In this document: in pieces, positions 18,372 through 27,752 of the stretch
How positions within the stretch are numbered: position 1 is the first letter of the stretch
Layout: each line of letters opens with the position of its first letter
Source of the DNA: Propionivibrio dicarboxylicus
GTDB taxonomy: Bacteria; Pseudomonadota; Gammaproteobacteria; Burkholderiales; Rhodocyclaceae
DNA length: 64,000 bases
NCBI GenBank assembly: GCA_945902805.1
Contig: CAMDMZ010000001.1
Span: 176,661-240,660 of the forward strand
Reading direction: 5' to 3'
Notes under the pieces: generated by a model
What the model was told of the DNA's origin: nothing
The model's database searches: none
Seen by the model: the letters and a program-made list of their open reading frames with translations, nothing else
Program-made: the position numbers and the translations under genes

Positions 18372-19031
18372 TTATCTCTTGTCGACGCGCTCGGCTTTCC
18401 GTACCGGGGCCGCAGGAGCCGCAGCGACGACGGGAGCAACTTCAACTTCTTCAGTCGTGCTTGAGCCACCCTTCAGCATGATGGTTGCCACCACGGGATC
18501 AGCATCACCGTGATGCGCGACTTCAACACCTGCCGGCAGAACCAACTGGGAGATGTGAATCGACTGTCCGGACGCCAGATCCTTGAGGTCAACCTCGATA
18601 AACTCAGGCAAGTCAGCAGGCAGACACTTAACATCGATTTCGTTGGTAACGTGCGAGATCATGCCGCCATTGAGCTTGACGCCAGGGGCGATGTCGGCAT
18701 TGATGAAGTGCAGCGGCACTTTCTGGTGAATCTTGTGCGTCGCATCGATACGCTGGAAATCGATGTGCAGGATCTGGATGCGGTAGGGGTGGCGCTGTAC
18801 GTCGCGGAATAGACAAATTTCCTTGACGCCGTCGATGTTGGCAGTCAGCACGGAGGAGTAAAAAGCTTCCTTGCGCATCAACTGAAAGAGCTCGTTGTGG
18901 TCGATATCGATCGATTGAGCGGCACCGGTACCGCCGTAGATGATGCCGGGAACGCGGCCAGTACGACGTAGGCGGCGGCTCGCTCCAGTGCCCTGTCCGT
19001 CGCGCTTCTTGGCGCTAAATTCAATTTGCAT
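18372..19031 (-). CDS. rplY: 50S ribosomal protein L25/Ctc
   Basis: 219 residues, the long Ctc form. The N-terminal L25 domain binds 5S rRNA (MQIEFSAKKRDGQGTGASRRLRRTGRVPGIIYG, residues 1-33, then LFRDVQRHPYRIQILHIDFQRI); the C-terminal beta domain (LPAGVEVAHHGDADPVVATIML) is typical of TL5/Ctc. The Lys/Ala-rich tail ends AERVDKR. It lies between prs and pth as in most betaproteobacteria. Confidence 0.96.
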   Translation of the reverse strand: MQIEFSAKKRDGQGTGASRRLRRTGRVPGIIYGGTGAAQSIDIDHNELFQLMRKEAFYSSVLTANIDGVKEICLFRDVQRHPYRIQILHIDFQRIDATHKIHQKVPLHFINADIAPGVKLNGGMISHVTNEIDVKCLPADLPEFIEVDLKDLASGQSIHISQLVLPAGVEVAHHGDADPVVATIMLKGGSSTTEEVEVAPVVAAAPAAPVRKAERVDKR

Positions 19032-19108
19032 GGTGACTCCAGTAGGTTTGTGTGTGGTTACTGCATTGAAATCCCCGCCCGCGACCAGGCGAGGGGTGAA
19101 AAACTGAT

Positions 19109-20059
19109 TTACTCCATGAACAGCGACGAAACCGAGGATTCGTTGCTGATGCGCAACATGGTCTCGGCCAACAACTCGGCAATAGAAATCTGACGAATGC
19201 GTGGACAGGCCTTGGCTTCCGGCGACAGCGGGATGGTATCGGTGACCACCAGCTCATCCATTTCTGAATTGACGATGCGTTGCACCGCACTGCCGGAAAG
19301 CACCGGGTGCGTACAGTAGGCCAGGACGCGCTTGGCGCCACGCGCCTTGAGCGCACCGGCGGCTTTACACAAGGTGCCAGCGGTATCGACCATGTCATCC
19401 ATGATGACGCAGGTACGGTCTTCCACGTCACCAATGATGTTCATCACTTCGGAGACGTTCGCCTTCGGCCGCCGTTTGTCGATGATCGCCAGATCGGATT
19501 CAAGGCGCTTGGCCAGCGCGCGCGCGCGCACAACGCCACCGACGTCCGGCGATACGACCAAAAGGTCTTCGTGACGTTGGCGCCAGATGTCGCCGAGCAG
19601 GATCGGTGCGGCGTAAACATTGTCGACCGGGATATCGAAGAAACCCTGGATCTGATCGGCATGCAGATCAACCGTCAGGACGCGATCGACACCGGCGGCC
19701 TGGAGCATGTTGGCCACCACTTTGGCGGTTATTGCTACACGTGCCGACCGCGGCCGGCGATCCTGGCGGGCGTAACCGAAATAGGGGATGGCAGCGGTAA
19801 TGCGGCCGGCCGAGGCACGTTTGAGCGCGTCGACCATGACCATCAACTCCATCAGATTGTCGTTGGTCGGCTGGCAAGTTGATTGCAGGACAAAGCAGTC
19901 CTGGCCACGCACATGTTCGAGAATCTCGACATTCACCTCGCCATCCGAGAAGCGACCCACAGTGGCGCGCCCAAGCGAAATGTTGAGGCGCTTGACGACG
20001 TCGGCAGCCAACTTGGGGTTGGCGTTGCCGGTAAATACCATCAGGCTTTCGTAGGCCAT
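19109..20059 (-). CDS. prs: Ribose-phosphate pyrophosphokinase
   Basis: 316 residues from ATG 20059 ([21 protein letters not shown], the usual betaproteobacterial start; a longer frame adds 19 unlikely residues). Makes PRPP from ribose 5-phosphate and ATP for nucleotide, His and Trp synthesis. Seen: [89 protein letters not shown], and the PRPP loop [14 protein letters not shown]. It directly follows tRNA-Gln. Confidence 0.97.
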   Translation of the reverse strand: MAYESLMVFTGNANPKLAADVVKRLNISLGRATVGRFSDGEVNVEILEHVRGQDCFVLQSTCQPTNDNLMELMVMVDALKRASAGRITAAIPYFGYARQDRRPRSARVAITAKVVANMLQAAGVDRVLTVDLHADQIQGFFDIPVDNVYAAPILLGDIWRQRHEDLLVVSPDVGGVVRARALAKRLESDLAIIDKRRPKANVSEVMNIIGDVEDRTCVIMDDMVDTAGTLCKAAGALKARGAKRVLAYCTHPVLSGSAVQRIVNSEMDELVVTDTIPLSPEAKACPRIRQISIAELLAETMLRISNESSVSSLFME

Positions 20060-20143
20060 TGCAGTCGGGCTCAGGCGATGCGGACGATGAAGAGGCAAGC
20101 GCTTGATCAGATGCATGATCGTGAATGCCGCTCGAGAAATAAT

Positions 20144-20220
20144 TGGCTGGGGAGGAAGGAGTCGAACCTTCGAATGCCGGAATCAAAATCCGGTGCCTTA
20201 ACCAACTTGGCGACTCCCCA
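20144..20220 (-). tRNA. tRNA-Gln (anticodon TTG)
   Basis: On the minus strand a cloverleaf is clear: acceptor 5' TGGGGAG pairs with CTCCCCA, discriminator G and encoded CCA (3' end at 20144). The D arm contains AGTTGGTTAAGG, the anticodon loop is TTTTGAT with TTG, and the T loop GGTTCGACTCC. Located 85 bases upstream of prs on the same strand, the usual betaproteobacterial position. Confidence 0.97.
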
Positions 20221-20305
20221 ACTCGACACAGACACCAAAATAATTTGGTCCAGCGTCGAAAGGACGCGAATTTTGATGCTTTTCATCATCCGTGTCAATT
20301 CAAAA

Positions 20306-21079
20306 TCAGAGTTTGCTCAAGCGCAAAGCCTGGACAAGCAATCCGACCCATTCGTGCGCTGCATACCAGCCTGAATAGGATGCGGTCGCTCCCGGTAGAT
20401 ACGAAAAGAACTCATCGCCGACATCAGGGTCCGAAAGAAAAGCGGTCGGAGCAGGAACAACCTCGAAACCTGCGGCCATAAATTCAGCCTGGGCGCGGCG
20501 CATATGCGCCGCATGTGTCACCAAGACAATCCGTCGGATGGATTCCGCATGGAGAATCCGGGCAGAAAAGGCTGCGTTTTCAGCGGTGTCTCGCGAGGCA
20601 GTCTCAAGCCAGCGCGGCGTCAAAGCAAAATCTCTAGTAAGTGACTCCGCCATCACCTGCGCTTCCGGCGGTTCCGCTCGAACCGCGCCCCCGGTCACCA
20701 AAATCGGAAGGCCAGTTTGCCTGGCGACACGCGCTCCATACCGCAGGCGCTCCAAGGTGAGGTGATTAGGCACAGCAGCGCCATACTCCCGACTTTTACG
20801 CCGCTGCCCTCCGCCCAGAATGACGATAGCCCCGGCCCGTTTTGCGGCTGCCTCGTCGAACACAGGAACCGATTCGAGTGGTGTGGTGAGCAGATTCACC
20901 ACCACGGGTGTCGAAAAACCAAGGAGAACAGCCAAACCTAGCAAAGCCAGGCTCAAGCCCAGCCGTCGTGATCGGCCAACAAGTACCAAGCCCGCAAGGA
21001 TAAAGACCACCGGCAACATCGGTGGCAGCAAGATGACGGACGCCAATTTTTTAGCCAGGAACAGGAGATCGCTGTACAT
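20306..21079 (-). CDS. YdcF/ElyC-family membrane protein (DUF218)
   Basis: 257 residues. Two N-terminal helices ([24 protein letters not shown] and [22 protein letters not shown]) are followed by a DUF218 Rossmann-like domain: [18 protein letters not shown] (residues 84-101), [63 protein letters not shown]. Relatives (ElyC, SanA) affect envelope integrity and peptidoglycan or ECA intermediates. In this place many betaproteobacteria have lolB-ispE upstream of tRNA-Gln; here it is ydcF instead. Confidence 0.87.
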   Translation of the reverse strand: MYSDLLFLAKKLASVILLPPMLPVVFILAGLVLVGRSRRLGLSLALLGLAVLLGFSTPVVVNLLTTPLESVPVFDEAAAKRAGAIVILGGGQRRKSREYGAAVPNHLTLERLRYGARVARQTGLPILVTGGAVRAEPPEAQVMAESLTRDFALTPRWLETASRDTAENAAFSARILHAESIRRIVLVTHAAHMRRAQAEFMAAGFEVVPAPTAFLSDPDVGDEFFSYLPGATASYSGWYAAHEWVGLLVQALRLSKL

Positions 21080-21191
21080 CCAGCCGATTATCGCAGTCGC
21101 ACGCTATCGGTTGGAAAAAACCCAGGATTTCCCGAAAGCCACAACACCCATATTCGGCTATGATTCCATGCAGATAAAAAGGGGATCACTC

Positions 21192-22514
21192 ATGAAAATC
21201 ACTGTCATCGGCACCGGCTATGTCGGTCTTGTTTCCGGAACCTGTCTTGCAGACGTTGGCAACGACGTGCTATGCCTGGATGTCGATACCAACAAGATTC
21301 GCATACTCAAGGAGGGCGGAATTCCCATCTTCGAACCCGGTCTTGAGGGTATGGTGAAGAAAAACGTTGCCGCTGGCCGATTGCGCTTTACCACCGACGT
21401 CCAAGAGGCGGTTGCCCACGGCGTTCTGCAGTTTATCGCCGTCGGCACCCCGCCCGATGAAGATGGTTCTGCCGACCTTCAGTACGTCGTTGCCGCCGCA
21501 CGCAATATCGGCCGGCACATGAGCGACTACAAGGTTGTGGTCGACAAGAGCACCGTTCCGGTCGGCACCGGTGACAAAGTCCGTGCCGCCATTGCCGACG
21601 AGCTAAAGACTCGCGGGGTACAACTACCCTACAGCGTCGTATCCAATCCGGAATTCCTCAAAGAAGGCGCCGCGATTGAGGACTTCATGAAGCCCGACCG
21701 CATTGTGGTCGGCGCCGAAGATCCGCGTTCTATCGAACTCATGCGTGAGCTCTACGCACCATTCCAGCGCAACCATGAACGTCTCATCGTCATGGATGTC
21801 AAGAGCGCCGAACTGACCAAGTACGCGGCCAACGCCATGCTCGCCACACGGATCAGCTTCATGAACGAACTGGCCAACCTCGCGGAAACACTCGGTGCCG
21901 ACATCGAATTGGTCCGCAAAGGCATCGGATCGGATCCGCGTATCGGCTTCCACTTCCTCTACCCCGGCGTGGGCTACGGCGGATCCTGTTTCCCCAAGGA
22001 TGTCCAGGCGCTGATTCGTACCGCTGAAAGCTCCGGCCAAGCCCTGAAGGTGTTGCAAGCCGTCGAGGATGCCAACGACGCCCAGAAATCTGTCCTCCCG
22101 GCCAAAATCGTCAAACGGCTAGGTGATGATTTGACTGGCAAGACTATCGCCCTGTGGGGGCTGGCCTTCAAGCCAAATACCGACGATATGCGCGAAGCCC
22201 CGAGCCGGGTACTGATTGCCGATTTGTTAGCTCGAGGCGCGAAAATCAACGCCTACGACCCCGTCGCGACACACGAAGCGCAACGCATTTTTGGCGATGA
22301 CCCCCGCATCCGATATGCCCAAACTCCAATGGCGGCCCTGGATGGGGCCGATGTTTTGGCCATCGTGACCGAGTGGAAAGAATTTCGCGCGCCAGATTTC
22401 GACGCCATCAAGGCCAAACTCAGAACACCGGTAATTTTTGATGGACGGAATCTTTACGACCCCGCCACGCCGCGCCGAGCGGGGTTGGAATACTTTGCGA
22501 TTGGCCGGCGCTGA
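21192..22514 (+). CDS. ugd: UDP-glucose 6-dehydrogenase
   Basis: 440 residues from ATG 21192, preceded by AAGGGG. Oxidises UDP-glucose to UDP-glucuronate with 2 NAD+, for exopolysaccharide or LPS. Seen: the NAD loop [32 protein letters not shown] (1-32), [63 protein letters not shown], the catalytic Cys in [16 protein letters not shown], and [17 protein letters not shown]. No other polysaccharide genes are nearby. Confidence 0.97.
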   Translation: MKITVIGTGYVGLVSGTCLADVGNDVLCLDVDTNKIRILKEGGIPIFEPGLEGMVKKNVAAGRLRFTTDVQEAVAHGVLQFIAVGTPPDEDGSADLQYVVAAARNIGRHMSDYKVVVDKSTVPVGTGDKVRAAIADELKTRGVQLPYSVVSNPEFLKEGAAIEDFMKPDRIVVGAEDPRSIELMRELYAPFQRNHERLIVMDVKSAELTKYAANAMLATRISFMNELANLAETLGADIELVRKGIGSDPRIGFHFLYPGVGYGGSCFPKDVQALIRTAESSGQALKVLQAVEDANDAQKSVLPAKIVKRLGDDLTGKTIALWGLAFKPNTDDMREAPSRVLIADLLARGAKINAYDPVATHEAQRIFGDDPRIRYAQTPMAALDGADVLAIVTEWKEFRAPDFDAIKAKLRTPVIFDGRNLYDPATPRRAGLEYFAIGRR

Positions 22515-22637
22515 TCTGTAGCCCATCCTTACCCGCCTAGCTTTTGCGAGACGCGTTACCCACGATCTGCCCGCCAAAGAAATCCCAATTTGATGCATAG
22601 GGCCATTTTTACGGCCCCATTCAATGAGAAGCGCTCA

Positions 22638-22666
22638 TTGACATCGCATACAATCGGCCGATCATT
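22638..22666 (+). promoter_or_regulatory. Candidate sigma70 promoter for the HDOD kinase operon
   Basis: TTGACA at 22638-22643, 17-base spacer, ATCATT at 22661-22666, 39 bases before the ATG at 22705. The -35 is consensus but the -10 is weak. A 7-bp hairpin (CAATGAG/CTCATTG, 22622-22640) overlaps the -35 and could be an operator. Confidence 0.4.
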
Positions 22667-22704
22667 TTGGCCACTTTATCGATTGTTTGTGTTCTAAGGA
22701 CTTC

Positions 22705-24825
22705 ATGCTGCGGTCTCTTGACATTCCGCCCCAGATTGCCAGCGCGCTGAAATCGGCACCGATTCCACCGTTGCCGCAGGTGTTGTTGCGTCTGCTCGGC
22801 GTTATCGAGAACCAAAGCACATCGATCGAAGAACTCGCCGAACTGATTTCGTGCGATCCGGTCATGGTGGTGCGTGTGCTTACCGCCGCCAACTCGGTCG
22901 CGTTCCGCCGTGGCAAGGAAACCAAAAGTATCAAGGACTGCGTGCAAATTCTGGGCACGCGGATCATTCGTACCATCGTCACCTGTCTCGCCATCCAGCA
23001 AGCCTTTGATCCACTGGCCAAGCGGATGAAGCTGGATCTTTCTGGGTTCTGGCTGCACGCCATGCTGGTGGCGGAAACGGCCCGCAGCTTGGCGGTCGAG
23101 GTGCGCGGTATCGCCGCCGAGGATGCCTATCTGGCCGGCTTGTTGCACGACATGGGCGAACTGACCTTGCTGGTTGCCATCAGCGAGTACCCCGAGGTAC
23201 TGGCATTTTGTCCCAACGAAGATATCTTGCCCCAGTTTGAAATCCAAACTCTGGGTATCGATCACGCCATTGCCGGCGCCTGGCTCGCAGACCAATGGGA
23301 CCTGGATTCGCCAGTTGCCGACGCGATTCTGTTCCATCATCGCGACAAGTCCGAGATTGCCTTTGCCGACCCGTTTTCACGCACCGTATGGGCTGCACAC
23401 ACCGCTGTTAAATCCAACGCGCAGCCGACGACGGCTGCGGCCGCACTTGGTATCGATCCCGCCCGGGTTGAACTGATTGTCGAGCGAGCCACCAATGACG
23501 TTCGCCGCATAGCGCTATCGCTCGGAATCATTGTGCCCGAGCTGGATGATGTCTGGCCCGGTGCGTTTCCCCAGGTGTTATCGACAAGCACCGCATCGCC
23601 GAGTGATTCTGGCGTCGAAACGGCGGTTCGTGAACTTGCTCTACGCCAAGCGGTGCTGCAATCGGTGGATGATGCCGATAGCCATGCCGACCTCGTGCGC
23701 AGCCTTCGGGAAACCGCAAACATCCTGTTTGGATTGAGTCGCCTGGCGTTTTTCGTGCTGGACAAGCCTTCCGCCAGCTTGCGACTGGCCAACGACGATG
23801 ATCAATCCTCACCGCTACAGCAACTCGAGATTTCCATCGATCCGGCGACCAGCGCCGTGGCCCGTGCCTTTGTTGAGTCGCAGGCTTTATCGACCTTTAA
23901 CGGCGACGCGCCCGGAACCCGGTCGTTGACCGACATCCAGATTGCCCGTGCGCTCAATTCCGAAGGCCTGCTCCATATTCCTATGCGATCACCGGCCGGG
24001 CTGCCGGGCGTGCTGGTGATTGGTTTGTCGGAAGAGCAATTTGATCAGTTGCGCGATCGCATGGCGTGGCTCACCGAATTTGTTCAGTTGGCGTCAAAAG
24101 CGCTGCGCTCCTGGCAACAACGCGCCGAGCAACGCGCTGAACTCGAAGCGACGGTCAGCGAACGGTTTGTCCGACAAGCACGTCGGGTCGCTCACGAAGC
24201 GGGAAATCCGTTAGGGATCATCCAGAACTACCTCACCCTGCTATCGCGCAAGCTACCCGACGATTCTGCCGCCCGATCTGATCTGGCGATTCTGGAAGAA
24301 GAAATCGAGCGAGTCAGCCGCATTCTCGAAGACATGGGTGAATTGCCAGATGACAGCGAAGACGGCAATCTGAATCAGCTGGTCACTGAACTGCTTCCAA
24401 TTTGCGACAACGGACTTTGTTCTCCGCGCGGTATCAGCATTGAAACCAGTCTGGCCAAAGAGGTTCCCTATTTTTTGGGCAATCGGGACAGCGTCAAACA
24501 AATCCTCCTGAATCTTTGCAAGAACGCCGCGACAGCCATGAACAAGGGCGGTCGCATGCGACTGGCGACTCATGCCGACGTACTCGAAGGTGGCAAGCGC
24601 TACGTTGAGCTACTCGTCGCCGACAACGGCCCTGGCTTGCCACCTGCGGTCAAAGAGCAGTTGGCCGGAAGCCGCCCAAGCGACCAGGCTGCCCGCGATC
24701 GGCACGGGCTCGGGCTCGATATCGTCAATACCCTGGTGACCGCCCAAAACGGTAAGCTGACGTGCCGCTCGAGCCCCGATTCGGGAACCGCCTTTTCCAT
24801 TCTTCTTCCCGCCAAGGAATCATGA
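22705..24825 (+). CDS. HDOD-GAF-histidine kinase hybrid sensor
   Basis: 706 residues; ATG 22705 has AAGGA five bases upstream. Residues about 15-215 form an HDOD domain (PPLPQVLLRLLGVIENQSTSIEELAELISCDPVMVVRVLTAANS, then LAGLLHDMGELTLL), a degenerate HD fold found in signalling proteins. Residues about 300-450 resemble a GAF domain. A HisKA domain follows, with H-box RRVAHEAGNPLGIIQNYL (phospho-acceptor His about residue 497), and a HATPase domain with N-box ILLNLCKNAATAM, G1 VADNGPGLP and G2 HGLGLDIV. No membrane helix, so it acts in the cytoplasm. It overlaps (ATGA) the REC-PAS-GGDEF-EAL gene, its probable phosphotransfer partner. Confidence 0.88.
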   Translation: MLRSLDIPPQIASALKSAPIPPLPQVLLRLLGVIENQSTSIEELAELISCDPVMVVRVLTAANSVAFRRGKETKSIKDCVQILGTRIIRTIVTCLAIQQAFDPLAKRMKLDLSGFWLHAMLVAETARSLAVEVRGIAAEDAYLAGLLHDMGELTLLVAISEYPEVLAFCPNEDILPQFEIQTLGIDHAIAGAWLADQWDLDSPVADAILFHHRDKSEIAFADPFSRTVWAAHTAVKSNAQPTTAAAALGIDPARVELIVERATNDVRRIALSLGIIVPELDDVWPGAFPQVLSTSTASPSDSGVETAVRELALRQAVLQSVDDADSHADLVRSLRETANILFGLSRLAFFVLDKPSASLRLANDDDQSSPLQQLEISIDPATSAVARAFVESQALSTFNGDAPGTRSLTDIQIARALNSEGLLHIPMRSPAGLPGVLVIGLSEEQFDQLRDRMAWLTEFVQLASKALRSWQQRAEQRAELEATVSERFVRQARRVAHEAGNPLGIIQNYLTLLSRKLPDDSAARSDLAILEEEIERVSRILEDMGELPDDSEDGNLNQLVTELLPICDNGLCSPRGISIETSLAKEVPYFLGNRDSVKQILLNLCKNAATAMNKGGRMRLATHADVLEGGKRYVELLVADNGPGLPPAVKEQLAGSRPSDQAARDRHGLGLDIVNTLVTAQNGKLTCRSSPDSGTAFSILLPAKES

Positions 24826-27020
24826 CAAATCCAACGCAGTCTTTGGTTTTCCCATTGGGAAATTGGCGGGATCCGGCGCGACCCACCGAGCTCACTCGCG
24901 ATTCCATTCTGGTCGTCGATGACGAGCCTCGTTTGCGCGAAAGCACCGTCCTTCTGCTCGCCCATGAAGGTCGCGAGATTACCCAGTGCGGCACCGGTAC
25001 CGAAGCACTGGCGCTCATCGAGCAACGCGATGTCGATCTCATCTTGCTGGATTTGAATCTGCCCGACATCAGCGGCATCGAGGTCATGGCACACTTGCGC
25101 CGGCTACCTTCCAAGGCAACCGTCATTGTGATTAGCGCCGACCGCCAGATCGACTCAGCAATTCAGTCCTTGCGAAATGGCGTTTACGAATTTCTGCGTA
25201 AACCGTTCAAACCCGAGCAACTCGAACGTGTTGTTGAAAATGCACTCCACGAACGGCGCCTCGTCCACAGCCATACGCTCATGTCGGCCCGTCTCGAGCA
25301 ATCCGAACATTTGCACCGTTTCCTGGTCGACCAATCGCCGGACATAATTTACACGCTAGACGAACAAGGCTGTTTCCTGTTCATCAGCGGACGAGTCGAA
25401 AGCCTGCTCGGCTTTGATCGGAAAGAACTCATCGGTAAACATTTTTCGTCCCTGCTGCATGATGAGGACCGCGAGGTCGCCGCCTTTGCCTTCGCCGAAC
25501 GGCGTACCGGCGATCGCTCCAGCAACAACATTGAGGTCCGCTTGCGGCGCAAAGAAAACAACGGCTATCTGCATTTCGATAGTCGGCTGATTGTCACTAT
25601 TCTCAGCGCCACCGGCCTTTACGAAGGCCCGCAGAACCGGGGCGAGCAGCGTTTCGTCGGCACCTACGGCGTCGCACGCGACATTACCGAACGCAAACGC
25701 GCCGAAGAACTGGTCAGTTTCCATGCTTACCATGACCAGCTCACCGGCTTGCCCAACCGCACCCTGTTTCGCGATCGCCTCACCGTCGCCCTGCGTCAGT
25801 CGAAGCGCCGTGAGAATGTGGTCGCCATCGTGTTTCTTGATCTGGATCGCTTCAAGCTGGTCAATGACACCTATGGCCATGCCGAGGGCGATCGCTTACT
25901 CAAGAGCTTCGCCGAACGCCTTTCTGCACAACTGCGGGCTGGCGACACCCTGGCCCGGCAAGGCGGTGACGAATTCACGATCATTCTGCCGGATCTGGTA
26001 CGTATTGACGATGCCGCCACCATTGGCGAAAAAATCGTCGAAGCCATGCGTGCGCCGTTCATCGTTGCCGAGCAAGAATTCGTTGCCACCGTCAGCATGG
26101 GCATATCGGTCTTCCCCAAGGACGGCGACAGCCCCGAAGCACTAATTCGCAACGCTGACTTGGCGATGTACCACATCAAGAAGTCGGGCAAGAACAGTTT
26201 GGCCTTTTTTACCGAGGAAATGAGCCAGGGCCAATGGGACCGCATTGCTCTCGAAAATGATCTGCGGCGTGCGCACGAACGCGGCGAGTTCGAACTGGCC
26301 TATCAACCCCAGATCAGCGTTGCACGCACCCGCATGATCGGTATGGAAGCGCTATTACGCTGGCGCCATCCCAAGCTCGGGCTTCTCGATCCAAGCCACT
26401 TTCTTGCGCTGGCCGAAGAGGCCGGCTTCATCAACGCCATCAGCGACTGGGTCCTGAATGAGGCCTGTCGCCAGTTGGCGGTATGGCATGCAATCGGGCA
26501 TCGCGGCTTGCGCATGTCCGTTAATCTATCGCCGCGCGAATTTGAACGCGATGATATCGTCGAGCGGGTGACCTCCGCCATCGGCCGCCATCAGTTGGCC
26601 CCCGGCGCGCTCGAAGTCGAAATCACCGAAAATCTGCTGCTGCAGGACGCCGATCGCGTCATTGACAAAGTGCGCACCTTGCGCCGCTGCGGCGTCCATG
26701 TGGCCATCGACGATTTTGGCACGCGCTATTCCTCGCTCAATTACTTGCGCCGCTTCCCCGTCAGCAGCATCAAGATCGACCAGTCGTTCATTCATACCCT
26801 GGCCGCCGACGCGGGTGTGGCATCGATTATCCGTGCCTTTGTCGGCATTGCGGATGGCTTCTCGCTGCATCTGGTGGCAGAAGGCGTTGAAACGTCAGCG
26901 CAGGTGGCCGCCTTGCAAGACCTTGGCTGCGACATCATGCAGGGTTACCATTTCCTGCAGCCATCGAAAGCACAAATTGTTGAAGATCTGTTACTCACTT
27001 ATCCGGCCGTCGCCGAGTAA
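24822..27020 (+). CDS. Response regulator with PAS, GGDEF and EAL domains
   Basis: 732 residues. Receiver domain about 27-140 with VVDDEP, phospho-acceptor Asp77 in LILLDLNLPD, and the Lys of LRKPFKP. PAS about 160-285 (DQSPDIIYTLDEQGCFLFISGRVESLLGF). GGDEF about 300-460 with intact RQGGDEF, plus substrate-loop FLDLDRFKLVNDTYGHAEGD. EAL about 475-725 with MEALLRWRHP, NLSPREF, ITENLLL, AIDDFGTRYSSL, and EGVETSAQ, all key residues present. It may both make and degrade c-di-GMP, controlled by the overlapping HDOD kinase. The start ATG overlaps that gene's stop. Confidence 0.92.
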   Translation: MTNPTQSLVFPLGNWRDPARPTELTRDSILVVDDEPRLRESTVLLLAHEGREITQCGTGTEALALIEQRDVDLILLDLNLPDISGIEVMAHLRRLPSKATVIVISADRQIDSAIQSLRNGVYEFLRKPFKPEQLERVVENALHERRLVHSHTLMSARLEQSEHLHRFLVDQSPDIIYTLDEQGCFLFISGRVESLLGFDRKELIGKHFSSLLHDEDREVAAFAFAERRTGDRSSNNIEVRLRRKENNGYLHFDSRLIVTILSATGLYEGPQNRGEQRFVGTYGVARDITERKRAEELVSFHAYHDQLTGLPNRTLFRDRLTVALRQSKRRENVVAIVFLDLDRFKLVNDTYGHAEGDRLLKSFAERLSAQLRAGDTLARQGGDEFTIILPDLVRIDDAATIGEKIVEAMRAPFIVAEQEFVATVSMGISVFPKDGDSPEALIRNADLAMYHIKKSGKNSLAFFTEEMSQGQWDRIALENDLRRAHERGEFELAYQPQISVARTRMIGMEALLRWRHPKLGLLDPSHFLALAEEAGFINAISDWVLNEACRQLAVWHAIGHRGLRMSVNLSPREFERDDIVERVTSAIGRHQLAPGALEVEITENLLLQDADRVIDKVRTLRRCGVHVAIDDFGTRYSSLNYLRRFPVSSIKIDQSFIHTLAADAGVASIIRAFVGIADGFSLHLVAEGVETSAQVAALQDLGCDIMQGYHFLQPSKAQIVEDLLLTYPAVAE

Positions 27021-27041
27021 GGACGAGAATTTGTCTCTTGA

Positions 27042-27073
27042 TTTAACCTTGTTTTAACCTTGCTTTAACTTAT
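27042..27073. repeat. Three direct repeats of TTTAACCTTG with exact 11-bp period
   Basis: TTTAACCTTG at 27042, again at 27053, and a diverged TTTAACTTAT at 27064, lying 20-50 bases before the zinc-ribbon gene. The 11-bp phasing places all units on one face of the helix, as for OmpR/PhoB-type regulator sites; the binding protein is unknown. Confidence 0.6.
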
Positions 27074-27092
27074 CCGTTATCCTTGCGTTCTG

Positions 27093-27752
27093 ATGTTCGC
27101 GACCAAATGCTCCTTCTGCCAGCACGACAACACCCCGGGTGCCCGCTTCTGCGCGGACTGCGGCTCGCCGCTGCATCTGCAAGTGTGCGCATCCTGTGGC
27201 AAGGTCAGCGATGTCTCCGCCAAAGCCTGTGAATTCTGCCAAGCCGTTTTCCCGATTCAGGAGCTTTCCCCGGCCGAAGCAACACCGCCGGACCTAACCG
27301 GACGAGGCCGCCCCACTGCGGTTGATCCTTCCCGCCCGCAACGCATGAATGCCCTGCCGCTGGTCATCGTCGCCATTGTGGCCGGCGGTTTGCCCCTGCT
27401 TTGGTTCAGTCGCGACCGGATTCCGATGCCCAAGGCGTGGCAAACCAAGGCGCCGGATACGATTCCTGCTCCGGCGGTAGGCGCCGCAAAGCCTGTCGCT
27501 GCGCCGCAGTCAACGACGGTGGCCAAACCGGTTGCGGTAACGGTGGTGCCAGTAGCTCCAGTAGCGCCAGTGGTCCCAACACCAGCCGCGCCGCCCGCTG
27601 TCGCTCCCGCTCCGGCGGTAAGCGCGACCGTCACGGCGGAACCCAAACCGGTGCCGACCGCCGTGCCACCAAAACCGACAAAATCAGCGCCGCCTGCAGA
27701 AAAGTGTACCGAAGCGGTCGCCGCGCTCGGGCTGTGCTCGCCCAAGCGCTGA
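27093..27752 (+). CDS. Zinc-ribbon membrane protein with proline/alanine-rich tail
   Basis: 219 residues. Two CxxC-CxxC zinc ribbons occupy residues 1-55 (CSFCQHDNTPGARFCADCG and CASCGKVSDVSAKACEFCQ). A single membrane helix (LPLVIVAIVAGGLPLLWF, about 90-107) follows, then a long Pro/Ala/Val-rich tail (about 125-200) and a C-terminal pair of cysteines (KCTEAVAALGLC). The topology suggests a cytoplasmic double zinc ribbon and an extended periplasmic tail, perhaps crossing or anchoring in the envelope. The function is not known; its stop overlaps the start of the TAXI-like gene, so the two are translationally coupled. Confidence 0.75.
   Translation: MFATKCSFCQHDNTPGARFCADCGSPLHLQVCASCGKVSDVSAKACEFCQAVFPIQELSPAEATPPDLTGRGRPTAVDPSRPQRMNALPLVIVAIVAGGLPLLWFSRDRIPMPKAWQTKAPDTIPAPAVGAAKPVAAPQSTTVAKPVAVTVVPVAPVAPVVPTPAAPPAVAPAPAVSATVTAEPKPVPTAVPPKPTKSAPPAEKCTEAVAALGLCSPKR

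Noticed and set aside
20771..20800. CCCGACTTTT in ydcF
   Set aside because: Only the last ten bases match; the first half of the motif is absent.
27655..27690. GCCGTGCCACCAAAACCGAC in the zinc-ribbon gene
   Set aside because: Low-complexity Pro/Lys coding sequence, about 16 of 24 matches and no T-tract.
27401..27752. Upstream extension of the TAXI-like frame
   Set aside because: It overlaps the zinc-ribbon gene, lacks family similarity, and the signal peptide begins at 27752.
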